Origin: Craspedostauros australis
Lineage: Eukaryota > Bacillariophyta > Bacillariophyceae > Mastogloiales > Achnanthaceae
Direction: 5' to 3'
Length of the DNA stretch: 64,000 nt
Assembly: GCA_026770025.1 (NCBI GenBank)
Contig: JAMXDE010000044.1
Location: forward strand, 124,001-188,000
The notes below the pieces were generated by a model. That model was not told where the DNA came from, did no database searches, and saw only the letters and a list, made by a program, of their open reading frames with translations. Below are positions 41,828 to 51,747 of the stretch, piece by piece. Both the position numbers and the translations under genes were made by a program. Every line of letters starts with the position of its first letter. Position 1 is the first letter of the stretch.

Positions 41828-44593
41828 ATGGACAAAGTCATCCATCCGGATTTCTCTCTTTTTGGTCACAAACACATCAACACGACGCAACCGATCTGGT
41901 TGGTGTTCTCACTCCACGATCGTGTTCCACTGCCCACTGCGGCACGAAACAACAGGACACAATCTTCTTCCACCCATCCTTCTTGCATCCTTCTTGCATC
42001 CTCCTTGCATCTTCGTGGATACGCAACAACTCTCGCATCGTCGAAGGGAAAGTGCACCATACGCGTGCGATCCATTATAGAAGTCAGCATGTCACCGCAA
42101 CCAGAAGATAAGGAATCCGTGGAGGCCGTGGCTGACGAGAGCTGCGATGATGGACATCAAGTGACCGATGCTATCGGTGGTACGAAAGCAGCAGCTGCCG
42201 TGAACAACGACCAGGCAGGTGACGGCGATGGTGACAATGCCGCTGCTAGTTCCGCGTCCGCCATTGGAACGCATGGAGAGGCAGACGATGACAACGGAGA
42301 GCTCGCGACACCTGCGGGAAAACCGCAAGACCAGGAGCCAAGGCCATCGGGGTCGACCGAACCACCCAAAGAAGGAGAAGTTCCAGAACTGATCGATGCG
42401 GGAGACTCCACTCCAGATATCATCGATACTCCTGTCGATGCCCCGGTTGATGCCCCAACTGATGCCAACACCGAAGTTGAAGTCAAAGCCGAAGTGAAGC
42501 CGGTTCCTTCGAAAGAACAGGTCAAAACAGCAGCAAAGCAAGCAGCAAAGTTGGTGGCAAAACCGGCAGGCGAGGAACAAACAACCGACAATGACAATGA
42601 CAATGGAACAAGCAACAATGACGAAGCATGCCCCATCTGCCTGACGGTCGGCGAAAACATGGTACAAACACCATGCCATCACACCTTCTGTCACACGTGC
42701 ATCGAACAGGTGCTCGAGGCGCATGGCGAGGCGACCGTCCGCTTCCCTCCGTCCGCGCCCATGCCATCAGGATCTTCGAATCAAGCGGTCAAGAACACCG
42801 ACTCGCATCTCATGGCACCCACGTTGGGTCGCTGCCCGCTGTGCAGAGCAGAGCTCAGCCTCTTCCAGCTTCGGGGATCCGCATCTGACGAACTGTCGTA
42901 TCCCAAGAACCACGATTGGCAATCTCATCTTGCGGGGTCCACATTTGTTCCGTACGGACGTCACGTCACAGGCAACAAGAGCTTCCACTTCCCCGGAGAT
43001 CAACAACCGGATGCTCTCCCCTACATGGATGTCTCGCAATGCATAGTCTCACGCCCCAACGACTGGAAGCTGGCAGATGGCGAAAGCGTCCCGCCGCACC
43101 TTGACATCCACGATGGCCATTATCATGCCATGTCCAGAACCTTCCATGGCACCATCAAATTCCCAAACGACAACCGTTTCCGCGGATCCTACGAATGGCA
43201 CATCGTGCTCGGCATCTCGCAGAATGGCAAGTTCTTATCCAGCGGCGTGGTCGTGGAACGCGACGAACGCGTGCTGCACAGTACCGACATCACACAGAAC
43301 GATACAGGAACATCAGCAGCGTCAGCATCAGCATTAGCGCCGACCATCTCACCGCACATTGGCATGACGCAGCATGACCTTCGAGAATGCCTCTACCCAT
43401 TGGAAGGGGATTGGAAGCTGGTGTGGATATCCGATGACATCGAGAAATCGTTGACCATCACGGTGCAGTACAGCGCATACCAGCAATCCAAATGGTCCTT
43501 CGTTATTCATTACAGCATCGATGCCAGTGGCAAAGAGCCCGCCGCCACGATCTACTGGCCCAAATCAAAGACACGACAAACAACTGTCTCGGGCCTCGAC
43601 TTGATCAAGCAACCCAAGGGACCAGACGTTGGCCAGCGAATAGAATGGGAAACGACAAACGAGCACTTTCAAAAGATATCGTGGATTCGATTGACGCGTG
43701 CAAGACCTCCACCAGAACCGCGGCGATCCACAGTTCTTGGCACCGGTCAGGAGCAGATCTTGTATCAGCTCCTGATGCGCCCAGGAACCGAAACAAGCGA
43801 TGCGATCAATGCACAAGGAGGCCAAACGGGGTCATCCATTGCGCAAGAAGTTCTACCCGCGATCCCCACGTACCACGCAGACGATCTGTGGGGTAACGTC
43901 TTCATCAAGAAGCTCCGAATCGGACAGGCCTCGTACCATTTCGTATCCCCAGAGGCGTCCTATCTGAGCTACGAGCACACGGACTGTCGCAATCTGCCCA
44001 ACTTGGACGACGGCACCCCCCTGCCAACCCGGCTCCCGTTTCGCAATGTCGAATGGGATCGATCGAGCCTGCGCTTCAAGGCAACGATCGAATGGGAACG
44101 AGATGCCGGAACCAGCTGGAATGACAACGTCCGCTGGACGCTGGGTATGACGTTCGATTCCGAATTCATGATCATCCGCCGCGGTGGCATCCAATGCGAG
44201 TGGTGCGCCGAACGCAGGGCACCGATCCGACCTCCGCGCCGGCCACCGCCGAATCGCCCAAAGCCCGTGGCAATCTATGTGCCGCCCACCCCACCAAAGG
44301 AAGGACAACCACCGCCGCCACAGCAAGACCGAAACGAAGAGTGGCTCATGAGCGGCTACGGCTACGACCAGCTCTACATCAACGCGGCCTGCCTGGAACG
44401 ATACCGCGCCAACTCTCCTCCCATGGAAGATTCTCGTGGCACGTTCGATTACTATGCGCAGACCTTTCTGAAGCATCGCAAACGTCTGAAGGCCGAGGAA
44501 GCAACAGCACGCTCCATCGAGTACTTGGAGAAGGTGTTCAAGGCCGCCGCAGAGAATCCGGGCAGCAATGCCATTGACTACAACATCGCATAG
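41828..44593 (+). CDS. RING-finger protein with repeated unknown domain
   Basis: This is 921 residues from ATG 41828. A start at 42089 (MSPQPEDKESVE, 834 residues) looks more natural, because the preceding part is leader-like. Residues to about 265 are acidic and low-complexity. A C3HC4 RING finger lies at about 268-347: CPIC, then CHHTFCHTC, an unusually long insert, and CPLC. It is expected to bind an E2 and act as a ubiquitin ligase. Behind it are two related segments. At about 373-470 is STFVPYGRHVTGNKSFHF, followed by PNDWKLADGESVPP and FHGTIKF. At about 689-795 is NVFIKKLRIGQASYHFVSPE, followed by NLDDGTPLPTRLPF and RFKATIEW. A different beta-rich stretch lies between them (about 520-620). 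The repeated domain is not one I can name; it probably binds substrate. The C-terminus has a Pro-rich linker and a helical tail. Confidence 0.8.
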   Translation: MDKVIHPDFSLFGHKHINTTQPIWLVFSLHDRVPLPTAARNNRTQSSSTHPSCILLASSLHLRGYATTLASSKGKCTIRVRSIIEVSMSPQPEDKESVEAVADESCDDGHQVTDAIGGTKAAAAVNNDQAGDGDGDNAAASSASAIGTHGEADDDNGELATPAGKPQDQEPRPSGSTEPPKEGEVPELIDAGDSTPDIIDTPVDAPVDAPTDANTEVEVKAEVKPVPSKEQVKTAAKQAAKLVAKPAGEEQTTDNDNDNGTSNNDEACPICLTVGENMVQTPCHHTFCHTCIEQVLEAHGEATVRFPPSAPMPSGSSNQAVKNTDSHLMAPTLGRCPLCRAELSLFQLRGSASDELSYPKNHDWQSHLAGSTFVPYGRHVTGNKSFHFPGDQQPDALPYMDVSQCIVSRPNDWKLADGESVPPHLDIHDGHYHAMSRTFHGTIKFPNDNRFRGSYEWHIVLGISQNGKFLSSGVVVERDERVLHSTDITQNDTGTSAASASALAPTISPHIGMTQHDLRECLYPLEGDWKLVWISDDIEKSLTITVQYSAYQQSKWSFVIHYSIDASGKEPAATIYWPKSKTRQTTVSGLDLIKQPKGPDVGQRIEWETTNEHFQKISWIRLTRARPPPEPRRSTVLGTGQEQILYQLLMRPGTETSDAINAQGGQTGSSIAQEVLPAIPTYHADDLWGNVFIKKLRIGQASYHFVSPEASYLSYEHTDCRNLPNLDDGTPLPTRLPFRNVEWDRSSLRFKATIEWERDAGTSWNDNVRWTLGMTFDSEFMIIRRGGIQCEWCAERRAPIRPPRRPPPNRPKPVAIYVPPTPPKEGQPPPPQQDRNEEWLMSGYGYDQLYINAACLERYRANSPPMEDSRGTFDYYAQTFLKHRKRLKAEEATARSIEYLEKVFKAAAENPGSNAIDYNIA

Positions 44594-44951
44594 CTCTCAG
44601 ATAGTATGTTAAGAAGTAACATGCTCGTACACATGTGTCTGCGTACTCGTTGAGTATAGTAGAGTGGTTGAAGTCATGTCATCTGTCCTCCGATCATCCA
44701 TGCTCTCTGCACTCATGCGTGGTAGTTGATGAGACCACTCGATTTCGTGAGGGATGGCTTCCACGTGGAAGTCAAGACCAACCAAAACACGAAGACGAAT
44801 CTGCCTCATTTGTTCCACACTGATTCTGTGTTGCGAAACCACGTTCACGATCGCACAACACCCAATCGACACCCAATCGACACCCAATCGACACCCAATC
44901 GACACCCAATCAACATCACTCCACCACGCCCGGGCAGTTCACCACAGCACA
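44594..44951. promoter_or_regulatory. Spacer and leader upstream of ELP5
   Basis: A 358-bp gap between co-directional genes, ending in five units of an 11-base repeat that lies in the probable ELP5 5' leader. Confidence 0.5.
44859..44913. repeat. 11-bp minisatellite, five units
   Basis: CACCCAATCGA is repeated four times plus one variant (CACCCAATCAA), ending 38 bases before the ELP5 ATG. Confidence 0.9.
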
Positions 44952-46148
44952 ATGCCATCGGCCAAACTGATGCCGCTGGAGTCGTTGTTCCGCCAATGGT
45001 TCCTGACGCAATGGAGCGAAGGAGACGGTGACAGCCGCAGAAGCTACCGCATCGTCTTCCAACGTCCGCTCGCGTCCTTTCCTGTCCGTACCGCATCCGC
45101 GCACGCATTCCTGGAGGAGAAGCAGCTGTACCGTCGTGCTGGGTTGCGCACGCCCGGCGAGAATGCGACGAAGGATATGCTGGGGAGTTCCCTTTGGCTG
45201 CACGAGTTGCTGCGGCTCATCCTGAAGGCATCGTCGGTCAAGGATCATTCTGGGCAGGATGCGAGCGATGATATGGAGAACAAGCATGGAAGGAGCTTGA
45301 TTTGGATCCCAACGTCTTCCGCATCCACAATCACCAACCTGCCAGACGATATCACCAGCCATGATGCATTCGGTACCGTTCCCACAAGTTGCATACCATC
45401 AGGATGGGACGACAACGACGACGAAGGTGGCGACAATGCTCTTCCATCATTGGATGATTTGGATAGCATCCTGCAGGCCATCGAGCGGCAACTTGCCAAC
45501 AACACAACAAGGAAGATGTGCATCGTCTTCGAGTCACTCTCCCCCATCCTTGTGAGACATGGATTCGCTCGCACGATGCACTTCCTCCAGAAGATCCTGC
45601 CTTGCATGATGATACTGCCAGTCCAGCACGACAGCATGACGCCCCAGCAGCACGGCTTCCTCGAGGACGTCTGCCAGGCCCTGCTGTGTCTGCGGCAAGG
45701 CGACATGACCATGGTGCGTCAGGGCGTCCGTGAATCCGGCAACATTGTGCGCGCGGTGCTGCCTTTCCGAATCGAATCGCGCATATGGGGATACGAGCTG
45801 GTCCAGGCGGGGTCTCAATCAGATAAGGACGATAACAAAGGGAACAGCAGCCATGCAGCATCCGCGCCGGCCGTCAGCGCGCGCACATCGGGGCGAGTGG
45901 ATGGAAATGATAACCGATCGCAGGTCTCCAGTCGTCGTGGCGCCAATTCCAAGTCGAAGAAGAAGAAGATATCACTGAAACTGGAGGAAGATGCAGAAGA
46001 TGATATTCATCATGGCAATGCCGGCAGCAAAGAGCAGAGCAATCCGTCAGCGCCGGTCGTCGTCAAGCCAAGGATTTTCATGCAAGACGATGATCCGGAA
46101 TTCGACGATTTCGACGAAGAAGATCCTGATGATGATTTGGATCTGTAA
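44952..46148 (+). CDS. ELP5: Elongator complex protein 5
   Basis: This is 398 residues from ATG 44952. Elp5 forms the Elp4-Elp5-Elp6 RecA-like ring of Elongator, which binds tRNA during carboxymethylation of wobble uridine. The best evidence is the acidic C-terminal tail, PRIFMQDDDPEFDDFDEED followed by PDDDLDL, which is the conserved ending of Elp5 across eukaryotes. Ahead of it is a degenerate RecA-like core: an N-terminal helix region, IVFESLSPILVRHGFARTMH, a hydrophobic strand MMILPVQHD, then an A-L-C-L strand and RIWGYEL near the end. There is no Walker A motif, as expected for this ATP-less subunit. A Lys-rich linker (KSKKKKISLKLEED) precedes the tail. The ORF is open upstream to 44754, but that part is translated repeat and is not taken. 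Confidence 0.82.
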   Translation: MPSAKLMPLESLFRQWFLTQWSEGDGDSRRSYRIVFQRPLASFPVRTASAHAFLEEKQLYRRAGLRTPGENATKDMLGSSLWLHELLRLILKASSVKDHSGQDASDDMENKHGRSLIWIPTSSASTITNLPDDITSHDAFGTVPTSCIPSGWDDNDDEGGDNALPSLDDLDSILQAIERQLANNTTRKMCIVFESLSPILVRHGFARTMHFLQKILPCMMILPVQHDSMTPQQHGFLEDVCQALLCLRQGDMTMVRQGVRESGNIVRAVLPFRIESRIWGYELVQAGSQSDKDDNKGNSSHAASAPAVSARTSGRVDGNDNRSQVSSRRGANSKSKKKKISLKLEEDAEDDIHHGNAGSKEQSNPSAPVVVKPRIFMQDDDPEFDDFDEEDPDDDLDL

Positions 46149-46387
46149 ACACATGGGAACGCCACACTCATCGAGTGCAAGTAGAGGGCAATTCTAATAC
46201 TAACTGAAGAGTAGAATAGAGAAGCCTCATTGTCCAATGGTTTGCCAGCCGCTCATTGTTTCAGATCACGCCAAGGGTCGATGCGCCATCAGAATCCAAA
46301 AGGCGAGATCCTTGCAACGGCTCCAACGCATAACTAATTCATTTATCCATCCATACCTTGAGTGCGATGCCAGGATGCCGCAGCATG
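46149..46387. other. Short spacer between convergent genes
   Basis: 239 bp between the ELP5 stop and the stop of the minus-strand gene. Nothing else seen. Confidence 0.5.
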
Positions 46388-47392
46388 TCAGCACTTCAAG
46401 ATCTCTTCAACGATCGACCAGCCGTTGCTTCGTTGTTTGCTCTGCCACGCCACCACGCATTCTTTGGCGGTGCGTCGGGAGGACATGTGCGGCCCACTCT
46501 CGTCATCAATCCCGCCGCCATGAGGATCGATGCTATTGATGTAGCGGACACCGCTGCCAACAGCACCACCGTCGACAACTCCATCCTTACATCCATTCGA
46601 CTCGTCCTGTAATCCATCGTAGGAATCGAACAGCCTTTGAGCGAGAATCTGTTTTCGGAACAATTCTTTAGACGTATGCGCGAAGATGCGCTCGCAGTGG
46701 CTTAGGCGCAATCGGTAGTTGGCCGCGCTGCCAGGCGGAGCTTCGGTGTTGCCATAGCTTCCATCATCCATAAATGCGGCGCTTTCCATCTCGAAGCTCA
46801 TCCATTCATCCAACCGGCGACCCATGGCATCCTGAATCTGCGATAATGAGCTCATCTGGCTACGTAGCAGCGTGACCATTCGCTCATGACGTCGCAGATC
46901 CGCGTTGTACGCCATGCTCACATCATCTTCAGTCAACGCGGTTGGGGAGATGTCATTCGTTGTGGGCCGCTGCGGAGTTGACGACATAACTGCCATGGCG
47001 TTGGCTTGAAGGAACCCGTGACACGGCGGCGTTTCGTTCGTTCTCGTCCCTGCCACTACTTCTGCTGGAAGTTGTTGCGCTGCCGTGGACATCAAGTTTT
47101 GCACCCGCAGCTGTTTGAGCTGCTGTTGCTCCCATGCCAACCTCGTCCTCAGGTTGTGAATTGATTGAAGGATGTCGAACATTTGATCATCGAGCTGCGT
47201 CCATTCCTCCAACCTGCCGACGAATGCCTTGAATACCGACCCCGTTTGCTTCTGGTTGCGCTTGCGTTGTTGTTGTTGGCGATTTGCCGAGGAAGAAGGA
47301 CTTGGCAGCGACGTGGATACTGCAGGTGGTGATCCTGGTGCCGACGAACGGCCCAGCATGAAATCTTGGAAGGATTGTTGATAGTCTGCCAT
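46388..47392 (-). CDS. Hypothetical protein, helical/coiled-coil
   Basis: This is 334 residues, with the start chosen at ATG 47392 (MADYQQSFQDFMLG). The open frame continues upstream to 47587 with unlikely sequence. Residues 15-50 are Ser/Pro then Gln/Arg-rich. Residues about 52-98 form a strongly amphipathic helix (FKAFVGRLEEWTQLDDQMFD, then SIHNLRTRLAWEQQQLKQLR). A second helical pair lies at about 160-205 (AYNADLRRHERMVTLLRSQM, then LSQIQDAMGRRLDEWMSFEM) and a third near 225-255 (RLRLSHCERIFAHTSKELFR). The pattern suggests a structural or adaptor protein. I recognise no family and no targeting signal. Confidence 0.6.
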   Translation of the reverse strand: MADYQQSFQDFMLGRSSAPGSPPAVSTSLPSPSSSANRQQQQRKRNQKQTGSVFKAFVGRLEEWTQLDDQMFDILQSIHNLRTRLAWEQQQLKQLRVQNLMSTAAQQLPAEVVAGTRTNETPPCHGFLQANAMAVMSSTPQRPTTNDISPTALTEDDVSMAYNADLRRHERMVTLLRSQMSSLSQIQDAMGRRLDEWMSFEMESAAFMDDGSYGNTEAPPGSAANYRLRLSHCERIFAHTSKELFRKQILAQRLFDSYDGLQDESNGCKDGVVDGGAVGSGVRYINSIDPHGGGIDDESGPHMSSRRTAKECVVAWQSKQRSNGWSIVEEILKC

Positions 47393-47775
47393 GTTGGATA
47401 CTGTGTGTGTGTAATCAATGAAGACGGTGTCATCGAGGACAAGCAGAGTGTTAATGTAGAGTGTTGATACAGAGTGGCTCGAATGCTCGATGTGCCAGCG
47501 CTTCACCCTGTTGCTGCGCATGCACCTACAATCACGAATGCACTCGTCCGAATGGTACAATAACATCATGACGACGATGGGCGGCATACAGGAGGAAGCA
47601 TAACATGGTAAGAACAGAAGCGAAGAGGCAATGGCAGTTTATGCTGTGAGAAATGTTTGTGGCTATATTGGCGCAATCGGAGGTGTTGCTGTGGGCGTGC
47701 AATCGCTCCTTGACGATGCAGCAATTCAACGGCGATGCCACGGAAAATAGAAAGACCGTACTGCTTCGCGGCACC
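47393..47775. other. Intergenic between two minus-strand genes
   Basis: 383 bp with no coding signal. It contains a short TG run at about 47401-47412. Confidence 0.5.
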
Positions 47776-48093
47776 TCATTTTGTATCCGTCTTGAATTTA
47801 TCCAGCTCGTCCTGATCTCTCTCCAGTTGCGCCCGGCGTTCCTTGATGAGACGTCTGTACTCCTTGCGCTTCGCCTCCTGCGCTTCTCGGATGGCCTCTG
47901 GCTTTTCGGAGCTGAACAGATCATGACCAGGCCGGGTGTTAATGGAGTACACGGGGTAAGCACACGCGCCGATGAGGCTGATGCTGCCGACGGCAACCCA
48001 GACCTGCTGCGGCACCTTGGAGACGACTGGGGGTATCGCAGTGTCGTCGTAAACGCGTTCGTCATCACCAATGCCATCATCGTGGTGAAGCAT
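47776..48093 (-). CDS. Small single-pass membrane protein
   Basis: This is 105 residues from the ATG at 48093. A non-ATG frame extends 34 codons upstream with Arg/His-rich sequence that could be a transit peptide if an upstream exon exists. There is one hydrophobic segment (PQQVWVAVGSISLIGACAYP) at about 29-48, followed by VYSINTRPGHDLFSSEKPEA. The tail is a strongly charged helix (REAQEAKRKEYRRLIKERRA, then QLERDQDELDKFKTDTK). A small one-TM protein with a charged helical tail resembles inner-mitochondrial-membrane accessory or assembly factors. This is inference, and no family is recognised. Confidence 0.6.
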   Translation of the reverse strand: MLHHDDGIGDDERVYDDTAIPPVVSKVPQQVWVAVGSISLIGACAYPVYSINTRPGHDLFSSEKPEAIREAQEAKRKEYRRLIKERRAQLERDQDELDKFKTDTK

Positions 48094-49013
48094 ATCGTGC
48101 CGGAAATTGTGGCCACGGTGGTGTGTATTATATTTCAGAACGGGGTGAGATGATCGCGTTCGGCGGCGTACGGACGGGCGGTAGATTAGCAGCAAGAGCA
48201 GAACATGCTATGGAATGAGATGGCATGCGGTCGTGATGTGCGAGCACTCATAGAAGACAAGTTGGATGGCTCGGAATGTCTCAGAAACGAAGCTCATGTG
48301 CTTGATGCAGCAATGCTCTGTGGTGCCAAGCGCACCAAGTGAACTCGAATCGAGTGATGCCGCAAGTCAGGCAAAGATCCAAGTATTCTCGTGATCCACC
48401 ATGAGCGTGCATTCTCATGGGACGCGAGTAGAGAGCGGGCGGTTTCGATTTATTCGGTGCGTATGATGGATTCGTTGGCTCTGGAGAGAGAACGCGTTGG
48501 CAGTTGCCACACTCACTTGATTGGATCATGGTGCGTGTGGATCTTCTGAATGATCTTTTGATCGGGTCTCTCTCTCTCTCTGGAGTATTAGAGTATGGGT
48601 AGCCCGCACTGGTGCTGTTGTGTTCGCTGGTTGTCAATTGAGAGGCGGATGAGTCGGTGGGTTGATGGATGTGTGGATCGATTGAGGGATGACTTCAAAT
48701 AGTGCAGTGAGAGTAGATGTTGGTATGGCCAGTTCCGTAGATAGAACAACTCACGTTTGATTGCCGACAGGATGTTGTGTTGTCTTCGTGCTCCTTGAGT
48801 GAGGATGCTTTCTGATCGATGTGTTGTGATCCGAAACGAGGGAGTGTTTGTGCACGTGTGTGCACGTTGATGTTGGAGGGATGAGGTGGTTGGTGTTGTT
48901 CCTTGTCGGTCAAACCGAAGGATGATGTGTTGTTGTTGTTTCTTGTTACGGAGACGCTATCGGAGTACCTGGCTTCTGCTTTTTCGGAGACTGCTTTCTG
49001 GTTCCATCAGGCA
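48094..49013. other. Intergenic, no supported gene
   Basis: About 0.9 kb with a short TCTC run at about 48566-48581. I looked for ankyrin-like exons ahead of the orphan exon at 49014 and found none. Confidence 0.5.
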
Positions 49014-49252
49014 GAGGAACCAATGTAAGAATTCAAAATCGTGACGGTGATACACCATTCCATGTGGTGAGTAGGAATGCTGAGAAGGGGGTGGTGGTGA
49101 TACTGCTCAACAGTTGGAGTGTGACGATCGATTTGGATATCAAGAACAACGCTGGCGAAACTGCGCTGGACGTTGTGAAACAGAGGGGGCTGGGAGACAT
49201 TGTGCAGTTGTTGGATGGAGGACATGAGAAGGAGCGCATCAAGATGAAGTGA
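49014..49252 (+). pseudogene. Orphan ankyrin-repeat exon or remnant
   Basis: The plus frame ending at 49252 reads NVRIQNRDGDTPFHVVSRNA, then SVTIDLDIKNNAGETALDVV and RGLGDIVQLLDGG. That is two ankyrin repeats and the end of a protein. A pyrimidine-rich stretch ending CATCAGGCAG at about 49013 looks like a 3' splice site, so this may be a last exon. No partner exon was found upstream. It resembles the C-terminal end of the ankyrin gene at the right edge of the window (IQNKDGKTPL, DGVTALDIAKERGHNDVV), so it may be a relocated or truncated copy. Confidence 0.6.
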
Positions 49253-50371
49253 CGTGCGTGATATTGTGTCCAGATGTCAGCACAGTGAGACCGACGTGTG
49301 CAGTGGTGAGATCGTGGGCTCTGGCTTGGAGGTAATTGTAATCGTTAGTTGTTGATTAGTTGGTTGTAGAGTTGATTGAACTCGCGAATTATGAGCTGAT
49401 GATGAGGTGTTATTCTGTCAGATTGCAAGTTGCAGGGTCAGCAGCATCTCCCGTGTAATTCGTCCTCATCATCATTCTCATTCGACTTGGATCATCGCAA
49501 TACACTGTGTTATACTTCATTTGGTCTTGGGTTGCGATGGCACCCCGAGGTCGTGCTCGGTTGGTGGATAGTTATCCAGATCCGCGATCGATTCAGATTG
49601 CTCGCCATGTTTGGTTCAAACACGACACACAAGAAACATTGTTGAAAATATGGCGCGCAGCGTTCCCAGGCTCGTGACTGATTTGATTTCGGAGCAAAAT
49701 TCATTCACGACAAGGTTTGAGCACTTTCATGGTCACGGGGTATGCGGGTCATTGGAATATTCCCACAGCGCGCCATTGTTGTTCTTGTTTGGTCGTGTCC
49801 AAATGAGTCCCTAGCTTCCACGACCGAAGTGTGTGATCCATTCAAATGAGTCGATAAAAGTAACCACAAAGATCCGTCACACCCACCAAACCGCGTCTCC
49901 AACTCCTCTCTCTTGTGCACATCTCGTCCGAGCAACATCATTGAACCACTGGATGAAGCAGGTCCGAAGGCATCCATCAAACTGAAGTATTATGCGCTAT
50001 CAATACAGCAAGCGAGGCAGCATCCAGCTTCGAACCAAAGGTTGCAACGATGGAGTTGAGTTGAGTTGAGTGCTCCTTCGTGTTCGTAGAATTGGCCAAA
50101 CCGGAATGGTGTCAAATCAGGATCTCTGCTGTCCCCATGAGCGCGGTGGACGCATCGACCATCATCATCCACACGCTCATGGTATTCTATTGTTTGGTAA
50201 TCTATTGTAGGGTATTCTATTGTATTATATGTTTGTGTATGGTGAAAATTGTGTGCGTCTGTATGCAGACGGGCAGTGTAGGTACTGCAGATGACATTCA
50301 TGGTTGCGTACTCGTTCGGCGATTGGCTGCAATCGCATCTGCGACTTCAAGTCTAAGCGCAGGAAAGCAAG
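49253..50371. other. Intergenic, no supported gene
   Basis: About 1.1 kb. It contains a short GAGTT repeat at about 50050-50070 and TATTCTATTGT repeats at about 50182-50226. No coding signal. Confidence 0.5.
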
Positions 50372-51680
50372 TTACTGAACCATCATGGCTGGCAGCACCT
50401 TGTGCAGAACAGGACTGAACCATTGCTGGACGATGTCCTTCGATCCGTACCATCTCGATTCCGAGGCTTCAGATGTGAGAGATGTGTGTTGATCGTGCTC
50501 ATGTTGATGCTGATGCTGGTTCTGCAGCATGGAGGTGTGGTACACGTTGTCCAACGTAATCTGGAGATTGGAACCCTCCAGGTGCGCAAGCGGCACAGGG
50601 ACGATGCCATCACCGTCCTGGTGTCCTTGACCAGACAGCAACTTGTACGATTGGTACGCAAGCATGTGATCAGCATCTGGCTGTGAGGTGATGGTGTTTG
50701 GGGAAGGGATGTGCGCTTGCTGCTGCTCGACATTCAATGCAGATCCGGCAGCAGACACGTAGAAGAGACGGTCATTGAAGAAGGCACCTGGGAAGGTGTC
50801 GTGAACGATGCGGAGTGCACCGCCGGTGATATCGACGGATCCCTTGGGGCATGGGATATGGGGAGACCCGAGCGTGACGATTCCCAGAATGCTGTCGATG
50901 TCAATCTGCAGATCCTTGCCGTTGGTTTCATCCATTCCGTATCCGACAGCGGCTCTGTTTATTGGAAGGAAGCGAATGATGAATGGTGAATGTGATGATG
51001 CATGGAGGGAGAACGCGAGTGTTGATAGTGTGAGTGAAACGAGTGGAGTAGAGCAGAGCAAAGCACTGAAGCATGCACAGGAGCAGTCGCACAGGAGCAA
51101 AGCCGCACCAAACTCACCTTGCGAGCCAGCCACCGGCGGAGTGTCCCACCAGGATGATCTTGGCGGTCGTGCCTTCCTCCTTGGCGACATCCTGGATTCT
51201 CTTGACCTCTTTCGCCACCTTCTGAAGGTACCATCGGTACGCCCACTTGGTTGCTGGTGCCTTGAAGGTCATGAAGTCGAGATCGCACATGCCGAATGCG
51301 ATGGTCTGTGCCCAATCATGTCGCTGGAGTGGCAGGACGTGGATGTGATCCATTGCGTTGGTCATGTCGTTGTTGCTGTTGCTGTTGTCGTTGCCCCACC
51401 ATCCAGCGTCGATGGCTTGCTGTGCGATGTTGGGAACAAGGTCATCGACGTAGTCGCTGGCTGCGGTTGCGAAGCCTGGAAGAACGAGGACGTGCGTTTG
51501 CTGTGGATTGATGTGAGTTGCCATGGCGGCTGGTGGCGGTCCTTGTCGTGTGTGTGTGGTTGATGTTTTTGACGCCGATGGTGTGTTGTGTGTCACCCAC
51601 GCTTGGCAGTTTGTGATGGAGTTGCACAGACACAGCAGCGTGAGTGTGATGAGTGCTGTCGTGTTGTTGTATGCTGTCAT
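50372..51680 (-). CDS. Alpha/beta-hydrolase (lipase-like), signal peptide
   Basis: Exon 1 (51680-51118) and exon 2 (50954-50372) join in frame to 381 residues. The donor is CAAG|GTGAGT and the acceptor is AATAAACAG on the minus strand. The N-terminus has a hydrophobic signal (ALITLTLLCLCNSITNCQAW), so the product enters the ER and may be secreted or go to the plastid. The core has HVLVLPGFATAASDY as the oxyanion-side strand, and the nucleophile elbow ILVGHSAGGWLA with Ser181. In exon 2, ILGIVTLGSPHIPCP and DGIVPVPLAHLEG follow; the latter plausibly carries the catalytic Asp. The active-site His may be in DNVYHTSML. The layout fits PGAP1-like or plant-type lipases. The substrate is not known. 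A GTT microsatellite lies just upstream of the ATG. Confidence 0.82.
50955..51117 (-). other. Intron of the alpha/beta-hydrolase gene
   Basis: 163 bases, GT-AG on the minus strand, just after the nucleophile elbow. Unspliced reading hits TGA immediately. Confidence 0.85.
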
Positions 51681-51693
51681 TGCGGTTGCTGTT

Positions 51694-51747
<54 letters not shown>

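Noticed and set aside
28158-46148. TYW3, RsmE and Elp5 as an RNA-modification gene cluster
   Set aside because: The genes are on different strands with own promoters and unrelated genes between them; most likely chance in a gene-dense island.
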